Positions 14,660-23,166 of a DNA stretch of 28,422 bases are shown here, piece by piece. Under the pieces are notes generated by a model. The model did not search any database, was not told where the DNA came from, and saw nothing but the letters and a program-made list of their open reading frames with translations. Both the position numbers and the translations under genes were made by a program. Numbering within the stretch: position 1 is the stretch's first letter; every line of letters starts with the position of its first letter. Source of the stretch: Candidatus Termititenax sp. (lineage in GTDB: Bacteria; Margulisbacteria; Riflemargulisbacteria; GWF2-35-9; DYQY01); NCBI GenBank assembly GCA_020719045.1, contig DYQY01000018.1:1-28422 (forward strand). Direction: 5' to 3'.

Positions 14660-15091
14660 CTAGCCTTCTATCATTTCGACTCTACGTTGATGTCTTCCGC
14701 CTTCAAAATCGGTTGTTAGCCATACATTAGCAATATCTATAGCTTCATCTAATGAAGTTGTTCTTGCACCCAAAGCAAGCACATTTGCATCATTATGCTT
14801 TCTTGTCATCTCAGCAGTATATACATCTTTACACAACGCTGCCCTAACACCTTTTACCTTATTTGCCGCAATAGATATACCAATCCCTGTTCCGCAAATT
14901 ACAATCCCTTTATCCGCCTCTTTACTAGCAACAAGTTGAGCCACTTTCCTACCATATAATGGATAATCCACGGAATCTTCCGTGTCCGTTCCAATATTAA
15001 TTACTTCATACCCAAACTTATCTTCAATAAACTTAACAAGCATATTCTTCATCTCTACCCCAGCATGATCGTTACCTATTGCTATTTTCAT
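14660..15091 (-). CDS. rpiB: Ribose-5-phosphate isomerase B
   Basis: 143 aa, the normal RpiB/LacAB size. It interconverts ribose 5-phosphate and ribulose 5-phosphate in the pentose phosphate pathway. The N-terminus MKIAIGNDHAGVEMK holds the phosphate-binding D8/H9; GIVICGTGIGISIAANKV contains the catalytic Cys66 and the anion-hole GTGIG; NVLALGART follows near residue 105. TAGGAG precedes the ATG, and the gene begins 8 bp after trxB ends, so the two are probably co-transcribed. Confidence 0.96.
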   Translation of the reverse strand: MKIAIGNDHAGVEMKNMLVKFIEDKFGYEVINIGTDTEDSVDYPLYGRKVAQLVASKEADKGIVICGTGIGISIAANKVKGVRAALCKDVYTAEMTRKHNDANVLALGARTTSLDEAIDIANVWLTTDFEGGRHQRRVEMIEG

Positions 15092-15099
15092 GGTTACTC

Positions 15100-16032
15100 C
15101 TATCTTTCTAATTCACTTAAGTATTCATCGGCAGAAATAGCAGATACTGCTCCATCTGAAACAGCTGTAACAACTTGCCAAACATGTTTATTAAGCATAT
15201 CACCAGCAGCAAAAATGCCTGGAATTATTGTTCTCATTTTGCCATCTGCAACAACATAGCCTTGCTTATCTATTGTAACTATATCCTTGAATATGTCTGT
15301 ATTTGGGTCACTTCCAACATATACAAACACACCATCAACTTTTATGGTCTTTGATTCTGCGGTTTCAACATTTTTGACTATAATACTACTAACTTTATTC
15401 TCTCCCTCAATCGACTCAACAACATATGGAGTCATAATCTTAATCTTTGGGTTATTCTTTACTCGTCCTATAACTATCTTCTCTGCCCTAAATTCATTTC
15501 TTCTATGAATAAGAATAATCTCACTTGCAAACTTAGTTAAATACTGAGCTTCCTCAAAAGCAGCATTTCCACCACCAATTACAGCTATCTTTTTGTCTTT
15601 ATAAAAAGCTCCATCACATGTTGCACAAAAAGAAACGCCTCTTCCGATAAACTTTTCTTCACCAGCTACATTTAGTTTTCTTGGACTTCTTCCAGTAGCC
15701 AATATAACAGCATTAGCAATAATATCGCCACTATAAGCAGTTTTTACAATCTTCTCACTTCCGTTACTCTCAATAGACTTCACTTCATCAAACAAGAATT
15801 TAGCACCTTGAGCTTCTGCCTGAGCCTGCATCTTCTCAGCCAAGGCTATTCCAGAAACTGGATCCTTACCAGTGCCAGGATAATTCTCTAAATGTTCTGT
15901 CATGCTTTGTTGTCCGCCTACCATGGCTCTCTCAATTACTAGTACGCTTCTCGTTGTTCTAGCAGCATAAATTGCAGCACTTAGGCCAGCTGGCCCAGCC
16001 CCAATAATAACTATTTCATATTTATTTTCCAT
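15100..16032 (-). CDS. trxB: Thioredoxin reductase
   Basis: 310 aa from the ATG at 16032 (GAGG 6 nt upstream); the frame also has an ATG at 16044 that overlaps this Shine-Dalgarno. The low-molecular-weight flavoprotein uses NADPH to reduce thioredoxin. FAD binding: VIIGAGPAGLSAAIYAAR at the N-terminus and the C-terminal IPGIFAAGDML. NADPH domain: GGGNAAFEEA and the HRR of LIHRRNEFRA. The redox motif is CATC (C136, C139). It is separate from the trxA operon at 11076 but is its obvious electron source. It lies upstream of rpiB, an arrangement that links NADPH supply and use only loosely. Confidence 0.96.
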   Translation of the reverse strand: MENKYEIVIIGAGPAGLSAAIYAARTTRSVLVIERAMVGGQQSMTEHLENYPGTGKDPVSGIALAEKMQAQAEAQGAKFLFDEVKSIESNGSEKIVKTAYSGDIIANAVILATGRSPRKLNVAGEEKFIGRGVSFCATCDGAFYKDKKIAVIGGGNAAFEEAQYLTKFASEIILIHRRNEFRAEKIVIGRVKNNPKIKIMTPYVVESIEGENKVSSIIVKNVETAESKTIKVDGVFVYVGSDPNTDIFKDIVTIDKQGYVVADGKMRTIIPGIFAAGDMLNKHVWQVVTAVSDGAVSAISADEYLSELER

Positions 16033-16078
16033 AAGACACCTCATAAGAAAGTATACCGTATAGATGATTAGAGGTATA

Positions 16079-16106
16079 GGGGGATGTCGCTTCGCGACAG
16101 GGGGAT
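16079..16106. repeat. Palindromic repeat flanked by direct GGGGGAT
   Basis: TGTCGC-TTC-GCGACA (16085-16099) is a perfect 6-bp stem with a 3-base loop, flanked on both sides by GGGGGAT in the same orientation (16079-16085 and 16100-16106). The G+C content is far above its surroundings. It sits in the 65-bp gap between trxB and the site-2 protease gene and has no T-run, so a REP-like dispersed element fits better than a terminator. Confidence 0.7.
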
Positions 16107-16109
16107 TTG

Positions 16110-16802
16110 TTATAAAATAAACTTAATTATTACTTTGAAAAAAAAGTTAAAAATTGGATCCAGCACATTAAAATATAATAATCCAAAAATAACTAGAATG
16201 CCAAACTGCTCAAATCTTGCAAAAAACTGTTCCTGTGCTTTTCCCAAAAACGGATAAAGCAACCTACTACCATCAAGCGGTGGAATTGGAACTAAATTGA
16301 ACACAGCTAAGGCAGTATTAATAAAAACAAGCTGGATGAAGAACTCTAATCCTCCAAACAACCATGTATCTGCGAAAATAAGCTGTACCTTTACTGCTTC
16401 AGAGACCATAAAATAAGCTGTATATAAATCTTTACCGTGCTTTGCTAGGATTATTCCTTTTAAGAAGTTTAATGCAAAAATGCCAACAACTATAAGGGCA
16501 ATATTGACTAGCGGCCCAGCAACAGAAACCAAGGCTACATTCTTTTTAGAATCTCTGATTTTTGTCATATCTATCGGAACTGGCTTAGCCCAACCAAACA
16601 TAACTGGACTTTTGCTTATTGCCAAGATAGCTGGCAAAATAACTGAACCAAAAGGGTCTAAATGTTTAATTGGATTAAAAGATAATCGACCAACTCGCTT
16701 TGCTGTATCATCACCTAACAAATAAGCTGAATACCCATGAGCCAACTCATGAAACATAACAGATATAACTAGTACAGCAATCTTTATTCCAACTATTATC
16801 AT
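16110..16802 (-). CDS. Site-2 protease family (M50) membrane metalloprotease
   Basis: 230 aa, multi-pass inner-membrane protein. The zinc-binding HELAH (H18, E19, H22) lies in the first helix and NLVPIPPLDGSRLLYP (third zinc ligand Asp) near residue 175, as in compact S2P-like peptidases (the group often called YwhC/Rv2625c-like). GWAKPVPID near residue 70 and GPLVNIALI near 95 are further family blocks. Such proteases cut membrane-embedded substrates; the substrate is unknown. It overlaps the recombinase stop by 4 bp (ATGA). Confidence 0.9.
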   Translation of the reverse strand: MIIVGIKIAVLVISVMFHELAHGYSAYLLGDDTAKRVGRLSFNPIKHLDPFGSVILPAILAISKSPVMFGWAKPVPIDMTKIRDSKKNVALVSVAGPLVNIALIVVGIFALNFLKGIILAKHGKDLYTAYFMVSEAVKVQLIFADTWLFGGLEFFIQLVFINTALAVFNLVPIPPLDGSRLLYPFLGKAQEQFFARFEQFGILVIFGLLYFNVLDPIFNFFFKVIIKFIL

Positions 16803-17680
16803 GACCTCGGGTGTGCCTTTCTATAAACATCATGAAGTCTACCAGTATTTACCGCTGTATAGATCTCTGTTGTTGAAATGTTACTATGGCCAAGCATTTC
16901 CTGTATGAATCTCAAATCAATATCATTCTCAAGTAGCAATGTAGCAAAGGTGTGTCTTAGCATATGTGGGGATATTTTCTCTTGAATATCCAAATGTCTT
17001 TTCCAGTCCTTAATAATTTCCCAGATTCTTTGTCTTGTTAACGAACTTCCGTTCTTCTTAGTAAAAAAACCAGTCCTCACTATCTCTTTCCAGGCAATTG
17101 CAAACTCATTAGTCTTCTCACATATAACCTCAGCGATAGGGACTACTCTTTCTTTTTCTCCCTTGCCAAAAATCCTGAGTGTCCGTCTTGTTAGGTCAAC
17201 ATCTTTGACCGACAAATTTGCTACTTCTGAAACACGTAGCCCACAACCATACATTAAAGCCATCATAGCTCTATCACGCAAATAAACCATCTCATCAACA
17301 TAAAACTTCTTCATCTTCTGACCCCTCATTTTCTTAATGGTTTCTTTACTAACTGTCTTTGGTAAACGCCTGTTTTGTCTTGGAAAATCCAAAAATACTT
17401 TTAAGTTCTCCTTAATAATACCTTTCTTTAATAAATAATTTATAAAGGAACTTAGCGAGGAAAGTTTTCTTGTAAGAGTTTTCTTCTCAAACCCTCTTCT
17501 CTTCATCTGTAGCAAATATTCATTGATATGTGATAACGTGAAGGAATCTGTATCTTTTACTTTACTCCATTTAATTAATTGAGCTAAATCTATGTTATAG
17601 GATGAAAAAGTATTATTTGAATATCCCTTTTCATACTTCAAATACAATAAAAAATCTTCAACAGCTTGTTCTATCTTCAT
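16799..17680 (-). CDS. XerC/XerD-type tyrosine recombinase
   Basis: 293 aa, the size of Xer recombinases, which resolve chromosome dimers at dif. The N-terminal SAM-like DNA-binding domain spans about 1-90 and the catalytic domain 105-293. Catalytic residues are visible: R149 (YGCGLRVSEV), K173 (FGKGEKER), H239 and R242 (HMLRHTF), H265 (LGHSNISTTE) and the nucleophile Y274. It lies within a housekeeping operon next to a clpC-like gene rather than beside phage genes, supporting a chromosomal Xer role. XerC versus XerD cannot be settled from one copy. The ATG follows the upstream TAG directly. Confidence 0.93.
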   Translation of the reverse strand: MKIEQAVEDFLLYLKYEKGYSNNTFSSYNIDLAQLIKWSKVKDTDSFTLSHINEYLLQMKRRGFEKKTLTRKLSSLSSFINYLLKKGIIKENLKVFLDFPRQNRRLPKTVSKETIKKMRGQKMKKFYVDEMVYLRDRAMMALMYGCGLRVSEVANLSVKDVDLTRRTLRIFGKGEKERVVPIAEVICEKTNEFAIAWKEIVRTGFFTKKNGSSLTRQRIWEIIKDWKRHLDIQEKISPHMLRHTFATLLLENDIDLRFIQEMLGHSNISTTEIYTAVNTGRLHDVYRKAHPRS

Positions 17681-20374
17681 CTATGAAACAGAAAAGGTTA
17701 TCTCTCCCTGAGAGGAAAGCTTCAGGCTGACCGTTTGGTCAAACTTTATTTCTTTTTTAAGTAATCTTTGCGCTAATGGGTCCTCAATATTCTTCTCAAT
17801 AATTCTGCTGAGTGAACGAGCACCAAACTCATCGTACTGGGCATCAGCTATCAGTTTTTCTTTTACTGATTTTGATATTTTGATAACAATACCCTTTTCC
17901 TCAAGCCTACTAACTATATTCTTGGTAAGAAGCTCAAAAATCTTTAACATTGAGTCAAACCCAAGCGGCTTAAACACAACAACACCATTAATCCTGTTAA
18001 TAAACTCAACCTTAAAATTCTTCTTAATCTCGCTCTGAACATTTGACTTAAGTGTCTCATAATCACTTACTGAGCCACCTTTATTAAAGCCATATGCCTT
18101 TACTTGATCTGAACCCATATTGGTAGTCATTATTATTGTTGTATTACGAAAATCAATCTTCCTCCCCTGGCTATCTGTAACAAAACCGTTATCAAGTATT
18201 TGTAATAAGATATTAAATATCTCTGGGTGTGCCTTTTCGATTTCATCAAACAGTATAATACTGTAGGCATTACGCCTTACTTGAGCTGTAAGCTGTCCAG
18301 CTTCGTCATACCCAACATAACCAGGAGGCGCGCCAATTAGCTTTGAAATATTAAACTTCTCCATATATTCACTCATATCGTATCTGAGTAGTTTATCCTT
18401 ATCGCCCATCAAATACTCAGTAAGTACCTTTGCAAGCTCGGTCTTACCAACACCAGTTGGACCTGCGAAAATAAAAGAGCCTATTGGTCTATCAGGATTC
18501 TTTAACCCTGACCTTGCTCGTTTTAAAACTCTGGAAATCTCTTCTATAGCCTCTTCTTGACCAATGATATTCTTCTTAAGCTCTTCTTCCATTGTTGCAT
18601 ACTTATCTAACTCGTCTTCCTGCAAAGAATTCAAAGGTATTTTAGTCCAGTCAGATACTACATTAGAAATATCTTCTCGCTCAATCCTAACAACTTTACT
18701 TCCTTTTTTTGCCATCCACTTTTCTTTTTCCTCTGAAATCCAAGCTTCTAAACGCTCTATACTATCTCTATACTCAGCAGCCTTTTCATACTCTTGATTC
18801 TTTACCGCTGCTTTCTCATCTTTTTTAATTAAAACTAGTTCCTTTTGAACTCGTTTAATATGTTCAGGCATGGAAATAGAGTTAAGCCTAACCATAGCAG
18901 CTGCCTCATCAATAATATCTATTGCCTTATCTGGTAAGAACCTATCTGTAATATATCTAGCTGACATGTCAACCGCATACTCAATAACATCCTCATCAAT
19001 ATCAACTCTATGAAATGCTTCATATTTATCTCTAAGACCTTTAAGGATAGAAACGGTTTCAGCCTTACTTGGCTCCATAACGTCTATCTTCTGAAAACGC
19101 CTTTCAAGCGCAGCATCTTTTTCAACATATTTTCTATATTCATCAATTGTCGTAGCACCAATACACTGAATCTCTCCTCTTGCTAAGGCTGGCTTTAAAA
19201 TATTAGCCGCGTCCAGCGAATTTTCACCTACGGCGCCAGCTCCAATAATGGTATGAAGCTCATCAATAAACAGTATGATATTTGAGTCTTTCCTAGTTGC
19301 TTCCTCCAATAAACGCTTAAGTCTATCTTCAAAGTCACCTCTAAATCTTGTACCAGCGATTACAGATGATAACTGCAACTCTATAACTTTCTTTCCTATT
19401 AAATTCTCTGGGACTTCTTCATTCACAATCTCTTGCGCTAATCCTTCTACTATAGCTGTTTTACCAACCCCGGGGTCACCAATAAGTACTGGGTTATTTT
19501 TGGTTCTTCTGGAAAGAATTCTAATTATTCTTTTTATCTCGTTTTCCCTTCCAATTACTGGGTCTAAACGATTCTCTTGAGCTAATTTTGTTAAATCCCT
19601 ACCGAACTGTTCAAAGATATCAGTACCCTTCTGTTCGTTTTTCTTTGATTCAGCTTCCTGTCCACTAAAAAAGTTATTAAAGAAACTATTAATATCTTCG
19701 TCTTTTCTACTCTCTTTTTTATCAGGCATTTCTTTTTGAATAAACTGCAAGAAAGTATTGATAGAGACACCTCTTCTTGAAAGGTAAATAAAAGCTATTC
19801 CTTCTGCTTCACGCAATAAGCCAATTAGCAGATGCTCTGGACCAACATAAGGACTAAGCATTTCCTTGGCTGCATTATAAGAAAGCTCAACAACTTTCTT
19901 TGCTCTTGGACTCAGCTTAACACCCTCTTCTAGTCCCTCTGAAAGCTGTCCCTTTCCCATTGCATTCTCAACTTCTAAAATAAATCCATCAACATCAATT
20001 TTCTCTGATTCTAAATACTTTGTTACGATTCCCTTTTCTTTTAATAAACCAAGCAACATATGACCTGTATCTATAAGCCCATGCTCCAAACGTTTGCATT
20101 CTTCTTGTGCAATGTACATAGCCTTATTAGCATGCTCACTAAACATACCATATACCTTATCAAAAGAAGGCTGACTAAACTGCTTGAGTAGTGAATCTAA
20201 AAAAGGTGGCAAGTTCTGTTGTTTTGCTAATGAATCCAGAAATGGTTTAGGGAACAACATCTGATTCTTTTCCTGAGCGCATACCTGACAAATGTGTAGT
20301 GTTTTATTAACACCATTAATGTTAGTTTGAAGTGTTATAGTAGCGTTTCGTTTATTGCATATTTGGCATATCAT
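17681..20374 (-). CDS. clpC: ClpC/ClpE-type AAA+ unfoldase with N-terminal zinc finger
   Basis: 897 aa. Order of domains: a CxxC...CxxC zinc finger (C3, C6, C29, C32) as in ClpE; double Clp_N repeat (about 73-215) as in ClpC; AAA1 with Walker A GDPGVGKT (299-306) and Walker B around 367-372; a UVR-type helical middle segment (about 513-548, EYEKAAEYRDSIERLE); AAA2 with GPTGVGKT (638-645); and a YGF tripeptide at 761-763 in the loop that docks ClpP. It should unfold substrates for ClpP, which is not in the window. Having both the zinc finger and Clp_N is a hybrid of the Bacillus ClpC and ClpE layouts. No adjacent mcsA/mcsB/ctsR is present. It starts 7 bp after pdxJ with no Shine-Dalgarno and probably has its own promoter. 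Confidence 0.94.
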   Translation of the reverse strand: MICQICNKRNATITLQTNINGVNKTLHICQVCAQEKNQMLFPKPFLDSLAKQQNLPPFLDSLLKQFSQPSFDKVYGMFSEHANKAMYIAQEECKRLEHGLIDTGHMLLGLLKEKGIVTKYLESEKIDVDGFILEVENAMGKGQLSEGLEEGVKLSPRAKKVVELSYNAAKEMLSPYVGPEHLLIGLLREAEGIAFIYLSRRGVSINTFLQFIQKEMPDKKESRKDEDINSFFNNFFSGQEAESKKNEQKGTDIFEQFGRDLTKLAQENRLDPVIGRENEIKRIIRILSRRTKNNPVLIGDPGVGKTAIVEGLAQEIVNEEVPENLIGKKVIELQLSSVIAGTRFRGDFEDRLKRLLEEATRKDSNIILFIDELHTIIGAGAVGENSLDAANILKPALARGEIQCIGATTIDEYRKYVEKDAALERRFQKIDVMEPSKAETVSILKGLRDKYEAFHRVDIDEDVIEYAVDMSARYITDRFLPDKAIDIIDEAAAMVRLNSISMPEHIKRVQKELVLIKKDEKAAVKNQEYEKAAEYRDSIERLEAWISEEKEKWMAKKGSKVVRIEREDISNVVSDWTKIPLNSLQEDELDKYATMEEELKKNIIGQEEAIEEISRVLKRARSGLKNPDRPIGSFIFAGPTGVGKTELAKVLTEYLMGDKDKLLRYDMSEYMEKFNISKLIGAPPGYVGYDEAGQLTAQVRRNAYSIILFDEIEKAHPEIFNILLQILDNGFVTDSQGRKIDFRNTTIIMTTNMGSDQVKAYGFNKGGSVSDYETLKSNVQSEIKKNFKVEFINRINGVVVFKPLGFDSMLKIFELLTKNIVSRLEEKGIVIKISKSVKEKLIADAQYDEFGARSLSRIIEKNIEDPLAQRLLKKEIKFDQTVSLKLSSQGEITFSVS

Positions 20375-20380
20375 ATTTTT

Positions 20381-20389
20381 ATTATAGCA
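20381..20389 (-). promoter_or_regulatory. Extended -10 promoter of the clpC-like gene, leaderless mRNA predicted
   Basis: On the minus strand TGCTATAAT (20389-20381) is a perfect extended -10 (TGnTATAAT), made from the last codons and stop of pdxJ. Only six bases separate it from the ATG at 20374, so transcription should begin at or next to the start codon. There is no good -35 at 17 bp and no ribosome-binding site before this ATG. Confidence 0.6.
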
Positions 20390-21095
20390 CGTTAACCAAT
20401 GCCTTCATTTCTTTGATTGCCTGCTCTAGACCAACAAAGACAGCCCTAGAAATAATGCTATGTCCGATATTAAGCTCTACAAGTTTAGGAATTTTGGCAA
20501 TATATCCAACGTTCTGGTAATTAAGCCCATGTCCTGCATGAACCTCAAGTCCAATCGAATCAGCATACTTAACTGCTTTTTTTACTTTCTCCAACTCAAC
20601 TTGAAAATCTTCACCTTTAGCATGTGAATACTGACCAGTATGAATCTCGATAGCATCAGCACCTACGTCTTTTGAATCTTTTATAACATCTAATGATGGG
20701 TCAACAAATAAGCTAACAATAATTCCTTCATTTTTTAATCTCTTAATAACTTCCACTAACCTTTGTCTATATAAATCAACATTCAGACCACCCTCAGTTG
20801 TTATCTCTTCCCTTTTTTCAGGAACAATCGTGACCTTATATGGTTTTATAGCTAATGCTTTAAGCACTATCTCTTCAACTAATGACATCTCGAAATTCAG
20901 TGGGATCTTGATGTTAGCCTTAATTTGATCAACATCCCTATCTTGGATATGTCGTCTGTCTTCTCTTAAATGTATCGTAATTAAATCTGCTCCTGCTTGT
21001 TCAGCAACAATGGCAGCATCTAATACAGATGGTTCAACACCCATTCTGGCTTGCCTAAGAGTTGCTACATGATCTATATTTATGCCAAGTAACAT
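20382..21095 (-). CDS. pdxJ: Pyridoxine 5'-phosphate synthase
   Basis: 237 aa, normal for PdxJ. It condenses 1-deoxy-D-xylulose 5-phosphate with 3-amino-2-oxopropyl phosphate to make pyridoxine 5'-phosphate in the DXP-dependent vitamin B6 pathway. The hallmarks are LGINIDHVATLRQAR at the N-terminus, AGADLITIHLREDRRHIQDRDV, TIVPEKREEITTEGGL near residue 75, ADAIEIHTGQYSHA and HAGHGLNY, and a C-terminal LNIGHSIISRAVFVGL that binds phosphate. AAGGAG lies before the ATG. It follows the RlpA-like gene by 10 bp. PdxJ implies the proteobacterial-style B6 route rather than PdxST. Confidence 0.97.
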   Translation of the reverse strand: MLLGINIDHVATLRQARMGVEPSVLDAAIVAEQAGADLITIHLREDRRHIQDRDVDQIKANIKIPLNFEMSLVEEIVLKALAIKPYKVTIVPEKREEITTEGGLNVDLYRQRLVEVIKRLKNEGIIVSLFVDPSLDVIKDSKDVGADAIEIHTGQYSHAKGEDFQVELEKVKKAVKYADSIGLEVHAGHGLNYQNVGYIAKIPKLVELNIGHSIISRAVFVGLEQAIKEMKALVNVL

Positions 21096-21105
21096 TTCTT
21101 TCTCC

Positions 21106-21762
21106 TTAAATAACTTCTACCTTAACTCTGCTCTTTGACTGAAGGCCAAGTGCTTTAAGAGTATTCTCATCTACACCCAAAGAACCCTCATCCATTGTTT
21201 TATCATTATCTATCACTTTAATTACCACTGTCCAGTCTGTATCCTGATTAAGAAGCCGCAACATCGTACCTGGTTGATAGTTTGCATGAACAGCTGGCAA
21301 AATACCATCATAGGAAACCAAATCACGTTTATAGAGAACCATAGTTCTATTTAATGACTGCTCATTCTCATTAACAACAACGACTTTATCTCCAGTGTTT
21401 TCGAAAACCTTAGACGATTTAACAATATCATTTTTCCTGTGATTATTAATGTTCATTTCATCCTGAGATAATTCCGCTATCATTTCCTTATCCCAATACA
21501 AATAGTATTTACCCTTAGATTTTTTCCAAGATAAATCCTTAAATGAATAATTAAGTTCACTTAGAAGCTGAATTTGTGCAAGAACAGAAACAATTCGCTC
21601 TAGTGTTTTCTGGTCATTGCCAAGCAAACTCAACACTTCTTTTCCATCTAAAAAAGCTGAAGTTATCTCTTTTCCTTGATATACGGTTCTTATGCACTCA
21701 AAATCTTGAGAAGCAAAGACAGACGCTAACAAAAGAATTAAGACTAGTAAGCGCCTTGCCAT
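21106..21762 (-). CDS. Exported protein with RlpA-like double-psi beta-barrel C-terminus
   Basis: 218 aa. The N-terminus MARRLLVLILLLASVFASQ is a signal peptide. About 25-125 is an unassigned domain with helical and beta segments (LLGNDQKTLERIVSVLAQIQLL, YYLYWDKEMIAEL). Residues about 150-218 resemble RlpA: GILPAVHANYQPGTMLRLLN, then VVIKVIDNDKTMDEGSLGVD and LKALGLQSKSRVKVEVI, equivalent to the family's VRINDRGP...LSxxAAxxLG...GxxxVxVEV. RlpA proteins act on peptidoglycan or bind denuded glycans at the cell envelope; the catalytic aspartate may be the D in VIDND. It overlaps the glycosylphosphotransferase by 19 bp. Confidence 0.7.
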   Translation of the reverse strand: MARRLLVLILLLASVFASQDFECIRTVYQGKEITSAFLDGKEVLSLLGNDQKTLERIVSVLAQIQLLSELNYSFKDLSWKKSKGKYYLYWDKEMIAELSQDEMNINNHRKNDIVKSSKVFENTGDKVVVVNENEQSLNRTMVLYKRDLVSYDGILPAVHANYQPGTMLRLLNQDTDWTVVIKVIDNDKTMDEGSLGVDENTLKALGLQSKSRVKVEVI

Positions 21763-23165
21763 GTTGTAACGTAAACTAATGTTTTTATTATTATCTTAAT
21801 ATCAAATAGTAGTGACCAATTATTAATGTAATACAAGTCATACATTAACTTCTCATCAACTCTTGTAGATAATGCTGACCTGCCATTAAGTTGAGCCCAG
21901 CCTGTTAACCCTGGCGAAACATTATGTCTTAAATCATAGTCAGGATACTTTTGCTTGAATTCTTCAACAAAAATTGGTCTTTCAGGTCTAGGACCAACGA
22001 TACTCATCTCGCCTTTCAAAATATTAAACATCTGAGGTAACTCATCTAAAGAAGTTTTTCTAAGTATCTTACCAACTAAGGTAGCTCTGCTTGTTGTTTT
22101 CTCGGTATTAATAATTGGACCAGTTTCCTTCTCAATATTCTCCGGCATAGACCTAAACTTATACATATTAAAAGATTTACCTTGAAATCCAACTCTCTCC
22201 TGAACAAAAAACACACTACCTCCATCTGCAATCTTGATACATGCAGAAATAATAAACAAAAGCGGAGCAAAGAAAATGATGCAAGGAATAATAATCATCA
22301 AATCAAAGATTCTTTTTAAAACAAACTGAAATTCTGATAACCTACTAGGTTTTATGCTAAAAAAAGCCATACCTAAATCATCACTGCTCTCCAACTTCCC
22401 TAAAGCAATATCAAGAAAAGAAGGCTGAAACTTAACTGAAACACCAAGCTGTATAAGCTTTTCAAGCAAGACTGAAACTTCATCTATACTTAGTTCTGCA
22501 GTAATTATGAAAACTGTATCAACTTTATTTTTCTCTATATAGTCTAAAAAAATATCTCTTTTACCTAAATAGTTAAAATTTGAAGCTACTGAATAAATAA
22601 GCTTATCAGGCTTTTTACCAAAAGCACCCAATAGCTCGTAGGTGTGTCTTTCATTAACTAAAATTCTTGCATATACATTTTGAGCTGTTTCATCTGTGCC
22701 TAGAACAACAGCCTTTTTACAATTACCTCTTAACGTTTTCATAAATGACCTAACCTTAAAATTAAGCTGATGGTTAATAAAAACAAAGAAAATTGATAAT
22801 ACAGCTCCATACAAAAATACATAACGAGAATAGTCACCACCATACAACATGAAAGTAGTTGTAATTATTAATGCTGTAGATAAAACCCCTGACTTAGTAA
22901 TACTGAGCAACTCATCTATTCCAGATAATATTCCCTTTCTTTCCCTATAAACTCCAAATAAAACCAGAGCAAATAACCATATCAAAACAATCAAATATAC
23001 TAATTCAATATAAGGCTCGACCTGAGCATGTGAAACATAATTACCATAGGTAACTTCTGTTAAATCCCAAGAAAATTTCATTTTAAACTTAATTATGTAA
23101 GATAATATATAAACGAAGCTTATTATTAAAAGGTCTACAAGAATCTCAACTAAGAAGAAAACCAT
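21744..23165 (-). CDS. Polyprenyl glycosylphosphotransferase (sugar transferase)
   Basis: 473 aa, the length of WbaP/WcaJ/EpsE-type initiating enzymes, which transfer a sugar 1-phosphate to undecaprenyl phosphate and start O-antigen or exopolysaccharide repeat units. Four to five N-terminal membrane helices (about 1-125) precede a Rossmann-like cytoplasmic region (KAVVLGTDETAQNVYARIL). The catalytic C-terminus begins KRIFDLMIIIPCIIFFAPLL and has VQERVGFQGKSFNMYKFRSM, LRKTSLDELPQMFNILKGEM, SIVGPRPERP and PGLTGWAQLNGR. It starts one base after the TPR gene's stop. The sugar transferred cannot be read from the sequence. Confidence 0.95.
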   Translation of the reverse strand: MVFFLVEILVDLLIISFVYILSYIIKFKMKFSWDLTEVTYGNYVSHAQVEPYIELVYLIVLIWLFALVLFGVYRERKGILSGIDELLSITKSGVLSTALIITTTFMLYGGDYSRYVFLYGAVLSIFFVFINHQLNFKVRSFMKTLRGNCKKAVVLGTDETAQNVYARILVNERHTYELLGAFGKKPDKLIYSVASNFNYLGKRDIFLDYIEKNKVDTVFIITAELSIDEVSVLLEKLIQLGVSVKFQPSFLDIALGKLESSDDLGMAFFSIKPSRLSEFQFVLKRIFDLMIIIPCIIFFAPLLFIISACIKIADGGSVFFVQERVGFQGKSFNMYKFRSMPENIEKETGPIINTEKTTSRATLVGKILRKTSLDELPQMFNILKGEMSIVGPRPERPIFVEEFKQKYPDYDLRHNVSPGLTGWAQLNGRSALSTRVDEKLMYDLYYINNWSLLFDIKIIIKTLVYVTTWQGAY

Positions 23166-23166
23166 A

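Noticed and set aside
16085-16099. Rho-independent terminator for the site-2 protease gene
   Set aside because: No T-run follows the hairpin on either strand; the flanking GGGGGAT direct repeats point to a repeat element.
16799-17680. Phage or island integrase
   Set aside because: It sits inside a tight housekeeping operon, has Xer size and motifs, and no att site, excisionase or phage gene is nearby.
20375-20420. CtsR operator upstream of the clpC-like gene
   Set aside because: No direct heptad repeat of the GGTCAAA type is present.
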